A DNA stretch of 8,594 nt from Domibacillus sp. (GTDB lineage: Bacteria > Bacillota > Bacilli > Bacillales > Domibacillaceae), in contig JAPSKG010000091.1 of the NCBI GenBank assembly GCA_031177795.1, forward strand, positions 1 through 8,594. Direction: 5' to 3'. Below, in pieces: positions 1 to 5,917 of the stretch. The notes beneath the pieces are model-generated. The model saw nothing but the letters and a program-made list of their open reading frames with translations, did no database searches and had not been told where the DNA came from. Within the stretch, counting starts at the first letter, position 1. Each line of letters begins with the position of its first letter. Position numbers and translations under genes: made by a program.

Positions 1-1
1 T

Positions 2-547
2 GCATTAAACAAGTGGCTTGTAGACGCACTTGGCGGTATGGGTACAAGCAACCTTGTTCTCCTTGGTATTATCCTGGGCGGTATGATGGCCGTGGATATG
101 GGTGGCCCAATCAACAAAGCAGCATTCACATTTGGTATTGCAATGATTGATGCAAATAACTTTGCACCTCATGCAGCTGTAATGGCAGGGGGTATGGTTC
201 CTCCTCTAGGTATCGCTCTTGCAACAACATTCTTTAAAAAGAAATTCACGGAGCAAGAACGAGATGCAGGAAAAACAAACTATATTATGGGTCTTTCTTT
301 TATCACTGAAGGTGCGATCCCATTTGCAGCAAAAGATCCTGCTCGTGTAATCCCGGCAGCAATTGCTGGTTCAGCAGTGGCAGGAGCTTTGACAATGATT
401 TTTGGCGTAAAACTTCCAGCGCCGCATGGCGGACTTTTTGTTTTCCCAATTGTGCAAGGAAATCCACTTCTTTACCTTGTAGCAGTTCTTGTTGGAGCTG
501 CAGTTACGGCTGTACTGCTTGGCTTCTTGAAAAAACCACTCAAGTAA
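2..547 (+). CDS. fruA: Fructose-type PTS transporter, EIIC domain, C-terminal part (5' end outside window)
   Basis: This is the last 181 residues of a phosphotransferase-system permease, which imports a sugar, probably fructose, across the membrane while phosphorylating it. The frame is open from base 2, so the start lies upstream of the window. The visible part is strongly hydrophobic, with several glycine- and alanine-rich membrane segments. It carries motifs I associate with fructose-family EIIC: DMGGPINKAAF near visible residue 32, ITEGAIPFA near 101 and LPAPHGGLF near 138. It ends in a short basic tail (LKKPLK). In Bacillus, FruA is a multidomain EII at the end of the fruR-fruK-fruA operon, and a strong terminator right after this stop fits a last gene in an operon. 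The EIIA and EIIB parts are not visible, so the domain order and exact sugar are inferred. A mannitol or other fructose-family (2-O-mannosylglycerate-like) permease is less likely but not excluded. Confidence 0.8.
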   Translation, partial: ALNKWLVDALGGMGTSNLVLLGIILGGMMAVDMGGPINKAAFTFGIAMIDANNFAPHAAVMAGGMVPPLGIALATTFFKKKFTEQERDAGKTNYIMGLSFITEGAIPFAAKDPARVIPAAIAGSAVAGALTMIFGVKLPAPHGGLFVFPIVQGNPLLYLVAVLVGAAVTAVLLGFLKKPLK

Positions 548-557
548 TCACAGCCGG

Positions 558-588
558 GACGGTTCAACATTTGTTGAACCGTCTTTTT
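558..588 (+). terminator. Intrinsic terminator of the PTS gene
   Basis: A perfect 11-bp inverted repeat (gacggttcaac, 558-568, pairing with gttgaaccgtc, 573-583) has a 4-base loop and is followed directly by five T residues. It starts 10 bases after the PTS stop codon. The stem is long and followed by a T run on this strand only, so I read it as a one-way Rho-independent terminator separating the PTS operon from the HemD-like gene. Confidence 0.92.
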
Positions 589-648
589 CTATGGAAAAAA
601 ACAACTGAAAAAGATAGTATTAAAAGAAAAAAGGAACGGAGAGATTAA

Positions 649-1464
649 ATGGGCAACTTAAACGGAAAACGTATTGCCATTACTGGCTCTAGAAAAATGA
701 GTGAAATGAGTGTAATGGTTGAGAAAAAAGGTGGAATGGCATTTGAACGGCCGCTTCAAGAAACAGTGAAATGCTCACCGGAAGAAATGAGAAAAGAAAT
801 TGAAGGTGTAATAGAAAATGGAACAGACTGGAGCATTTTCACAACGGGAATTGGAACAGCTACTGTTTTTGAAGCGGCAGATTCGCTTGGGCTGCTAGAT
901 TCTTTTGTACAAGCCATCAAAGCTTCCTCTATTGCCAGTCGAGGCTATAAAACCGTACAAGCGCTTAAAAAATACGGTTTACATCCAGAAGTAATCGACG
1001 GGGACGGAACAAATGCCGGTTTGATAAACGCTCTTGATCCAATTGAGCTGGGTGGAAAAAATGTTTTTTTACAGCTGCATGGTGAAAGGGTTCCGTTATT
1101 AGAAAACAGCTTTCTTCAAAAAGGAGCTTTTTTATCTCTGGTTCTTCCTTATAAAACGACCGTTCCCCGGCCTGAAATTGTGTCAAAGCTGGTTGATGAA
1201 GTGATCGGCGGCGAAATAGATGCTGTTTTATTTACTGCGACTCCGCAAGTTCGTGTTTTGTTCCAAGAAGCCCGGGTACGCGGGTTATCGGAGCAGCTTG
1301 CAGTTGCATTTAACGAAAAAGCAATTGCCGGTTCTGTTGGAAAAGTAACGACCAGCACATTAAAGGAATATGGCGTGGAGCGGATTATTGCGCCAGAGAT
1401 GGAACGCATGGGAGCTCTTGTTGTAGCAATTGACGATTTCTATAAAGCTAATGAGTTGATTTAG
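649..1464 (+). CDS. Uroporphyrinogen-III synthase family protein (HemD-like), stand-alone
   Basis: A 271-residue protein of the HemD family, whose proven members cyclise hydroxymethylbilane to uroporphyrinogen III in the cytoplasm, the branch point to haem, sirohaem and cobalamin. The call rests on overall pattern: the N-terminal GKRIAITGSR strand, a first-domain segment WSIFTTGIGTATVF (about 61-74), a second-domain segment AVLFTATPQVRVLF (about 192-205) that matches the family's F(T/S)(S/T) region, and a late conserved-looking GKVTTSTLKEYG (231-242). Length is near the family norm of about 250-270. The ATG is preceded by a cggagaga ribosome binding site. It sits alone between a terminator and ruvA rather than beside hemA, hemC or hemB, so it may be a paralogue of the main hemD. 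Whether it is catalytically active cannot be judged, since the family has few invariant residues. Expression could come from a promoter at 590-640, but I see only a weak TAGTAT (615-620) there. Confidence 0.8.
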   Translation: MGNLNGKRIAITGSRKMSEMSVMVEKKGGMAFERPLQETVKCSPEEMRKEIEGVIENGTDWSIFTTGIGTATVFEAADSLGLLDSFVQAIKASSIASRGYKTVQALKKYGLHPEVIDGDGTNAGLINALDPIELGGKNVFLQLHGERVPLLENSFLQKGAFLSLVLPYKTTVPRPEIVSKLVDEVIGGEIDAVLFTATPQVRVLFQEARVRGLSEQLAVAFNEKAIAGSVGKVTTSTLKEYGVERIIAPEMERMGALVVAIDDFYKANELI

Positions 1465-1495
1465 GGAACAAATGTTTCTTTTTAAAATAAAGCTA

Positions 1496-1509
1496 TGGTA
1501 TGATACAAT
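1496..1509 (+). promoter_or_regulatory. Probable extended -10 promoter for the ruvA cluster
   Basis: Two overlapping extended -10 elements lie here: TG-g-TATGAT (1496-1504) and TG-a-TACAAT (1501-1509). Either would start transcription about 1511-1518, some 20-30 bases before the ruvA TTG. I find no good -35 hexamer at the right distance (tttaaa at 1481-1486 is the nearest fit), which is typical of promoters relying on an extended -10. It would serve ruvA through yajC. Read-through from the HemD-like gene is also possible because no convincing terminator separates them. Confidence 0.5.
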
Positions 1510-1524
1510 GAACGAATCGTGTTT

Positions 1525-1532
1525 AAAGGAGA
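1525..1532 (+). promoter_or_regulatory. Ribosome binding site fixing the ruvA TTG start
   Basis: AAAGGAGA lies 7 bases before TTG at 1540. An in-frame GTG exists further upstream at 1519, but this Shine-Dalgarno would fall inside its reading frame and so cannot serve it. The TTG start also gives an N-terminus (MYEYIKGTI) that aligns with known RuvA proteins. Confidence 0.85.
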
Positions 1533-1539
1533 CTGCAAA

Positions 1540-2154
1540 TTGTACGAATACATAAAAGGCACAATTTCATTCATTGGACCAGAATATATTGTGGTTGAAA
1601 ACAATGGAATCGGATATCGCGTTTTAACGCCAAATCCCTTTGCATTTACGAAAGATGAGCAAACTACTAAAATTATTTATGTGCATCACCACGTACGGGA
1701 AGACGCACAGCAGCTATTTGGTTTTAAAGCAGCTGAAGAAAAAAGGTTATTTGAAAAATTAATCAGCGTCTCAGGCATTGGGCCTAAAGGAGCTCTTGCT
1801 GTTCTTGCATCAGGTACGCCTGCCCATGTTGTCAGTGCCATAGAGAGAGAAGATGAACCATATTTAATAAAGTTCCCTGGCATTGGCAAAAAAACAGCAC
1901 GGCAGATGATTCTTGATTTAAAAGGAAAACTAGACAATGTAGCTTCTGATTCTTTCCCTGGCTTGTTTGTGCAGGAAGAAGATGCTTTCTCACCTGCCAG
2001 TGGAAATGAAGCTTTAGAAGAAGCATTGCTTGCACTCGAAGCACTCGGCTACTCGGCACGTGAAATAAAGCGTATTTCAAGCCGTCTGGAAAAAGAAAGT
2101 AAACTTTCAACAGATGAGTACATTCGAAAAGGGCTGCAATTGCTGCTCGGTTAA
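1540..2154 (+). CDS. ruvA: Holliday junction branch migration protein RuvA
   Basis: RuvA binds four-way Holliday junctions as a tetramer and loads two RuvB motor rings, so that RuvAB moves the branch point during recombinational repair. With the TTG start the protein has 204 residues, close to the usual 200. The N-terminal OB-fold domain (about 1-62) begins MYEYIKGTI and includes ENNGIGYRV. Two helix-hairpin-helix DNA-binding motifs follow: SVSGIGPKGALAVL (76-89) and FPGIGKKTARQMI (112-124). An acidic, variable linker (about 133-152) leads to the C-terminal domain III (about 153-204) that contacts RuvB, with the typical ALGYS.REI and LST.EYI.KGLQLLL patterns. The TAA stop overlaps the Shine-Dalgarno of ruvB, pointing to coupled translation of the two subunits. 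Confidence 0.97.
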   Translation: MYEYIKGTISFIGPEYIVVENNGIGYRVLTPNPFAFTKDEQTTKIIYVHHHVREDAQQLFGFKAAEEKRLFEKLISVSGIGPKGALAVLASGTPAHVVSAIEREDEPYLIKFPGIGKKTARQMILDLKGKLDNVASDSFPGLFVQEEDAFSPASGNEALEEALLALEALGYSAREIKRISSRLEKESKLSTDEYIRKGLQLLLG

Positions 2155-2160
2155 AGGAGG
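2153..2160 (+). promoter_or_regulatory. ruvB ribosome binding site overlapping the ruvA stop codon
   Basis: AAAGGAGG is a perfect match to the anti-Shine-Dalgarno and begins inside the TAA stop of ruvA (2152-2154). It is 9 bases before the ruvB TTG. The ribosome ending ruvA covers this site, which suggests re-initiation and balanced RuvA and RuvB output; the coupling itself is inferred. Confidence 0.85.
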
Positions 2161-2169
2161 CGGGCTGTA

Positions 2170-3174
2170 TTGGATAATCAACGCATGTTGTCAGGCGGAG
2201 CCGGAGAAGAAGAGCGATTTGAAGAACAGTCGCTCCGTCCTCAAACATTAAAGCAATATATCGGGCAAAGTCAGGTTAAACAAAACTTGTCCATCTTTAT
2301 TGAAGCAGCGCTAAAAAGAGAAGAAACGTTAGATCATGTTTTACTCTATGGTCCTCCGGGGCTTGGGAAAACCACCATGGCGGCTGTTATTGCTAATGAA
2401 ATGGGTGCAGGATTCAGGACTACTTCAGGTCCTGCCATTGAACGTCCCGGGGACCTGGCAGCTGTTTTAACGGCTCTTGCGCCAGGGGATGTTTTATTTA
2501 TTGATGAAATTCACAGGCTGCCACGTTCAATTGAGGAAGTTCTTTATCCGGCAATGGAAGATTTTTGTCTGGATATTGTGATTGGAAAAGGGCCGGAAGC
2601 CAGGTCGGTCCGACTTGACTTGCCGCCATTCACGTTAATTGGTGCTACGACCCGGGCAGGTGCTTTATCTGCACCGCTGCGGGATCGTTTTGGCGTCCAT
2701 GCAAGGCTAGAATATTACACAACAAGCCAACTTGCAGACGTTGTTCTGCGGACAGCAGAAATTTTTAGCACAGCCATTGATAGTGAGGGAGCAGAAGAAC
2801 TGGCACGCCGGTCGCGCGGCACTCCGCGTATTGCCAATCGTTTATTAAAACGAGTTCGTGACTACGCACAGGTACGTGGAGATGGCCGGATTACACTTGA
2901 AAAAGCAAATGAAGCTCTTGAACTGCTTCAGGTAGACCGGCTGGGGCTGGATCACATTGACCATAAGCTATTAACGACTATAATCGGCCGCTTTAAAGGC
3001 GGGCCGGTTGGGCTTGACACGTTGGCTGCAAGCATTGGAGAAGAATCAACAACAATAGAAGATGTATACGAGCCGTATTTGCTGCAAATTGGCTTTTTGC
3101 AAAGAACGCCCCGGGGCAGAATTGCCTTGCCTTCCGCTTATGACCACTTTCAACTGGAGGTGCCATCGCCATGA
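2170..3174 (+). CDS. ruvB: Holliday junction branch migration ATPase RuvB
   Basis: RuvB is the hexameric AAA+ motor that pulls DNA through the RuvA-bound Holliday junction using ATP. The protein has 334 residues, the same length I recall for the B. subtilis protein. Visible elements are the N-terminal SLRPQTLKQYIGQ (21-33), Walker A GPPGLGKTT (61-69), Walker B VLFIDE (108-113), sensor 1 GATTR (158-162), the arginine finger in APLRDRFG (R171), sensor 2 in RGTPRIANR (216-224), and the C-terminal winged-helix domain (about 258-334) with HTIEDVYEPYLLQ-like and RTPRGR (312-317) segments. All key ATPase residues are present. The start is TTG with a strong Shine-Dalgarno; an ATG six codons downstream (2185) has no such site. 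The stop overlaps the next gene's ATG as ATGA. Confidence 0.98.
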   Translation: MDNQRMLSGGAGEEERFEEQSLRPQTLKQYIGQSQVKQNLSIFIEAALKREETLDHVLLYGPPGLGKTTMAAVIANEMGAGFRTTSGPAIERPGDLAAVLTALAPGDVLFIDEIHRLPRSIEEVLYPAMEDFCLDIVIGKGPEARSVRLDLPPFTLIGATTRAGALSAPLRDRFGVHARLEYYTTSQLADVVLRTAEIFSTAIDSEGAEELARRSRGTPRIANRLLKRVRDYAQVRGDGRITLEKANEALELLQVDRLGLDHIDHKLLTTIIGRFKGGPVGLDTLAASIGEESTTIEDVYEPYLLQIGFLQRTPRGRIALPSAYDHFQLEVPSP

Positions 3175-3377
3175 CTGGAATCGGAAAGCTTTTAATGTTA
3201 GCTGGGGCGGTTTTGTTTGTACTGGGTATTTTGCTGCAATTTACCAAATTAGGCCGGCTTCCTGGAGACATAGTAATTAAAAAGGAAAATGCGACATTTT
3301 ATTTTCCGATTGTAACGTCAATAATAGCAAGCATTATTTTGTCGCTTATTTTTTATGTAATTGGAAAATGGAGATAA
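3171..3377 (+). CDS. Small two-helix membrane protein, DUF2905 family
   Basis: A 68-residue membrane protein of unknown function. It has a first membrane segment at about 6-24, then a conserved-looking loop KLGRLPGDIVIKKENATFYFP (about 26-46), then a second membrane segment at about 44-65 and a basic end (GKWR). The GRLPGDI motif followed by an aromatic-rich F.FP segment is what I recognise as DUF2905. The ATG overlaps the ruvB stop (ATGA), and GGAGGTG (3156-3162) lies 8 bases ahead inside ruvB, so translation is probably coupled. queA follows after 15 bases. I recall DUF2905 genes at this same ruvB-queA junction in other Bacillaceae, which suggests a conserved position but does not reveal a function. 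The charged loop between two helices is compatible with a hairpin in the inner membrane. Confidence 0.88.
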   Translation: MTGIGKLLMLAGAVLFVLGILLQFTKLGRLPGDIVIKKENATFYFPIVTSIIASIILSLIFYVIGKWR

Positions 3378-3392
3378 ACTAGAGGTGTAAAA

Positions 3393-4442
3393 ATGAAAGT
3401 TGAAGATTTTGATTTTGATTTGCCAGAAGAGCTTATTGCCCAAACACCATTAAAAGAACGCGCGGAAAGCCGATTGATGGTTCTCGAGAAAGAAAAAGGA
3501 ACTGTCTACCATAAAACATTTAAAAACATTGTGGACTATTTAAATCCAGGTGATCTGCTTATTTTAAATGATACAAAAGTGCTTCCTGCCCGTTTGCATG
3601 GTGTAAAAGAAGAAACAGGAGCAAACATTGAAGTGCTTTTGTTAAAGCAAAACGAACAAGATGTATGGGAAACCCTTGTGAAACCGGCAAAACGCATTAA
3701 GGAAGGCAATATAATTTCTTTTGGAAATGGCAAACTGCGTGCAGAGTGTATTGGTGAAAAAGAGCATGGAGGACGGTTGCTGCGCTTTTATTACGAAGGC
3801 ATTTTTTATGAAGTGCTTGATGAACTGGGCGAAATGCCGCTGCCGCCTTATATTAAAGAACAGCTGGAAGAAAAAGACCGTTATCAAACTGTTTACGCAA
3901 AAGAGCGCGGTTCTGCTGCTGCTCCAACAGCCGGTCTTCACTTTACTGAACAGCTCCTTGAACAATTAAAAAAACAGGGGGTGCGGATTGAATTTATCAC
4001 TCTTCACGTCGGGCTTGGCACGTTTCGGCCGGTGTCTGTAGATTCTATTGAAGATCATGACATGCATGCGGAATATTATACAATCTCAAAGCAGACAGAA
4101 GAGGCAATCCGTGAAACAAAAGAAAAAGGCGGGCGTGTTATTGCAGTTGGCACTACATCTGTCCGAACGCTTGAAACAGCTGCCCGTGACCATGGTTTTG
4201 TTAAAGAATCCAGTGGATGGACAGACATATTTATTTACCCGGGATTTAAGTTTAAAGCGATCGATGGCATGATTACAAACTTTCACTTGCCTAAATCCAC
4301 ATTAATCATGCTGGTCAGCGCTATTGCTGGACAGGAGCATGTTCTTTCTGCTTATAAAGAAGCTGTACAAAACCAATATCGCTTTTTTAGCTTTGGAGAT
4401 GCAATGCTAATTATTGATTTGAAAGGTGGCAAGGACGAGTGA
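3393..4442 (+). CDS. queA: S-adenosylmethionine:tRNA ribosyltransferase-isomerase QueA
   Basis: QueA transfers and isomerises the ribosyl part of S-adenosylmethionine onto preQ1 at tRNA position 34, giving epoxyqueuosine, the penultimate step of queuosine synthesis. The 349-residue length is normal. Recognised family blocks are DFDFDLPEELIAQTP (5-19), LNDTKVLPARL (58-68), GEMPLPPYI (146-154), GSAAAPTAGLHF (173-184), HVGLGTFRPV (205-214), GTTSVRTLE (253-261) and MITNFHLPKSTLIMLV (293-308). I see no gap or frameshift. The ATG follows an agaggtg Shine-Dalgarno. Its stop overlaps the tgt start as GTGA, so the enzyme that puts preQ1 into tRNA and the one that modifies it there are translated from abutting frames. 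No preQ1 riboswitch is visible upstream; expression seems to depend on the ruvAB transcript. Confidence 0.98.
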   Translation: MKVEDFDFDLPEELIAQTPLKERAESRLMVLEKEKGTVYHKTFKNIVDYLNPGDLLILNDTKVLPARLHGVKEETGANIEVLLLKQNEQDVWETLVKPAKRIKEGNIISFGNGKLRAECIGEKEHGGRLLRFYYEGIFYEVLDELGEMPLPPYIKEQLEEKDRYQTVYAKERGSAAAPTAGLHFTEQLLEQLKKQGVRIEFITLHVGLGTFRPVSVDSIEDHDMHAEYYTISKQTEEAIRETKEKGGRVIAVGTTSVRTLETAARDHGFVKESSGWTDIFIYPGFKFKAIDGMITNFHLPKSTLIMLVSAIAGQEHVLSAYKEAVQNQYRFFSFGDAMLIIDLKGGKDE

Positions 4443-5578
4443 CAGCCATTAAATATGAATTAATTAAAACATGTAAACAAACAGGTGCCCGTCTTGGCCG
4501 TGTTCACACGCCACACGGGAGTTTCGAAACGCCTGTTTTTATGCCGGTTGGGACACTTGCAACGGTTAAAACTATGGCTCCGGAAGACATTAAGGGAATG
4601 GGTGCTAACATCTTGCTTAGCAATACCTATCATTTATGGCTTCGCCCCGGACATGATATTGTTCAAGAAGCGGGTGGCCTTCATAAATTTATGAATTGGG
4701 ATGGGGCCATTTTAACAGATTCAGGTGGATTCCAGGTATTTTCATTAAGCGAGTTCCGCAAAATTGAAGAAGAAGGAGTTCATTTTAGAAATCATATTAA
4801 CGGAGATAAGTTATTTTTATCTCCGGAAAAAGCGATGGAAATTCAAAATGCCCTCGGATCAGATATCATGATGGCATTTGATGAATGCCCGCCTTATCCT
4901 GCTGAATATGAGTATATGAAAAAATCGGTTGAGCGAACGTCGCGCTGGGCTGAACGGTGTTTAAGCGCGCATCAACGGCCGAAAGATCAAGGGCTGTTCG
5001 GAATTGTGCAGGGCGGGGAATATGAAGAGCTGCGAAAACAAAGCGCGCGTGATCTTGTTTCGCTTGATTTTCCAGGTTACGCTATTGGCGGTTTGTCAGT
5101 AGGTGAGCCTAAAGACGTCATGAACCGTGTGCTGGATTTTACAACTCCTCATTTGCCGGCTGATAAGCCGCGCTATTTGATGGGAGTGGGATCACCAGAT
5201 TCCTTAATTGATGGTGCTATGCGCGGAATAGACATGTTCGACTGTGTATTGCCGACCCGTATTGCACGCAATGGCACGTTAATGACGAGCCAAGGGCGCC
5301 TGGTAGTAAAAAATGCAAAATATGCCCGGGATTTTGGTCCTGTTGACCCTAACTGCGGTTGTTATACATGTAAAAATTATTCACGGGCATATATTCGCCA
5401 TTTGCTTCATTGTAATGAAACTTTCGGAATTCGTCTTACGACTTACCATAACCTCCATTTTCTGATAAACTTAATGGAAAACGTACGTCAAGCAATCCGA
5501 GAAGACCGGCTTGGTGATTTCCGGGAAGAGTTTTTTGAGCAATACGGTTTTAACCGGCCGGATGCGAAAAACTTTTGA
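4439..5578 (+). CDS. tgt: Queuine/preQ1 tRNA-guanine transglycosylase Tgt
   Basis: Tgt swaps guanine 34 of GUN-anticodon tRNAs (Tyr, His, Asn, Asp) for preQ1. The 379-residue protein is standard for bacteria. Catalytic features are DSGGFQVFSL with D94, matching the substrate-binding/acid-base aspartate, and MFDCVLPTRIARNG with D268 matching the nucleophile. The structural zinc site is complete: C306, C308, C311 and H337 in a C-x-C-x2-C-x25-H arrangement. The GIVQGG (188-193) and GGLSVGEP (217-224) blocks of the base pocket are intact. The start is GTG with AAAGGTGG (4422-4429) nine bases upstream inside queA; it gives MTAIKYELIK, matching the family N-terminus. yajC begins 35 bases after the stop, a common Firmicute neighbour order. 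Confidence 0.98.
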   Translation: MTAIKYELIKTCKQTGARLGRVHTPHGSFETPVFMPVGTLATVKTMAPEDIKGMGANILLSNTYHLWLRPGHDIVQEAGGLHKFMNWDGAILTDSGGFQVFSLSEFRKIEEEGVHFRNHINGDKLFLSPEKAMEIQNALGSDIMMAFDECPPYPAEYEYMKKSVERTSRWAERCLSAHQRPKDQGLFGIVQGGEYEELRKQSARDLVSLDFPGYAIGGLSVGEPKDVMNRVLDFTTPHLPADKPRYLMGVGSPDSLIDGAMRGIDMFDCVLPTRIARNGTLMTSQGRLVVKNAKYARDFGPVDPNCGCYTCKNYSRAYIRHLLHCNETFGIRLTTYHNLHFLINLMENVRQAIREDRLGDFREEFFEQYGFNRPDAKNF

Positions 5579-5613
5579 CGTGGTTCTGTTTTTAGAAAGG
5601 AGTGAAGAATAGA

Positions 5614-5883
5614 ATGGAAGCATTAGCACAATTTCTCCCGCTGATTGTCATGTTTGCGTTATTTTATTTCCTGTTGATTCGTCCACAGCGAAAGCGCCAG
5701 CGTCAAGTCATGGAAATGCAAAACAATTTGCAAAAGGGAGACAAAATCGTTACAGTGGGCGGGCTTCACGGCAGGATTGAATCCTCTGATGAAGCAACGA
5801 TTACAATCGTTGTGGGTGATGGCACCCGTTTAACGTTTGATCGTTCTGCTGTACGCGACGTTGTTTCTAAAGGTACAGTTTAA
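5614..5883 (+). CDS. yajC: Preprotein translocase accessory subunit YajC
   Basis: YajC is a small inner-membrane protein that associates with SecDF and YidC at the Sec translocon; it is usually dispensable. The 89-residue protein has one membrane segment (about 7-22), directly followed by the positive cluster RPQRKRQR (23-30), which places the C-terminus in the cytoplasm. It then has the KGDKIVTVGGLHG.I (41-55) fold region and TRLTFDRSAV (71-80). I chose the ATG at 5614 because AAAGGAGTG (5596-5604) is correctly spaced for it; an in-frame GTG at 5602 lies inside that site. It is the last gene of the cluster, closed by a bidirectional terminator, and lies one gene pair upstream of secDF, its functional partner. 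Confidence 0.95.
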   Translation: MEALAQFLPLIVMFALFYFLLIRPQRKRQRQVMEMQNNLQKGDKIVTVGGLHGRIESSDEATITIVVGDGTRLTFDRSAVRDVVSKGTV

Positions 5884-5917
5884 AAAAAAGCCCGAAACTC
5901 AGGTTTCGGGCTTTTTT
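5882..5917. terminator. Bidirectional terminator shared by yajC and spoVB
   Basis: A 9-bp GC-rich stem (gcccgaaac, 5890-5898, with gtttcgggc, 5903-5911) has a 4-base loop and is flanked by an A run (5882-5889) and a T run (5912-5917). It should terminate in both directions. The A run begins inside the yajC TAA (5881-5883), and the T run contains part of the spoVB stop (5918-5916 on the minus strand). Both convergent genes therefore end inside the same terminator. Confidence 0.95.

Noticed and set aside
592..640. Promoter for the HemD-like gene around TAGTAT (615-620)
   Set aside because: No matching -35 and an A-rich background that produces such hexamers by chance; the true promoter could not be placed.
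1466..1485. Hairpin gggaaca-aa-tgtttc followed by T residues after the HemD-like gene
   Set aside because: The stem is short (about 6 bp with a G-U pair) and the loop only two bases, or four if the closing pair opens, so it is too weak to call a terminator.
1832..2248. Long open frame on the minus strand across ruvA and ruvB
   Set aside because: It lies opposite two well-conserved genes, has no family resemblance or good ribosome binding site, and is best explained as a codon-usage shadow.
3378..3392. preQ1 riboswitch or other RNA control element ahead of queA
   Set aside because: Only 15 bases separate the genes, too short for such an element, and no fold is seen.
3721..3969. Plus-strand open frame inside queA in another frame
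   Set aside because: It is wholly inside a highly conserved coding region and resembles no protein I know.
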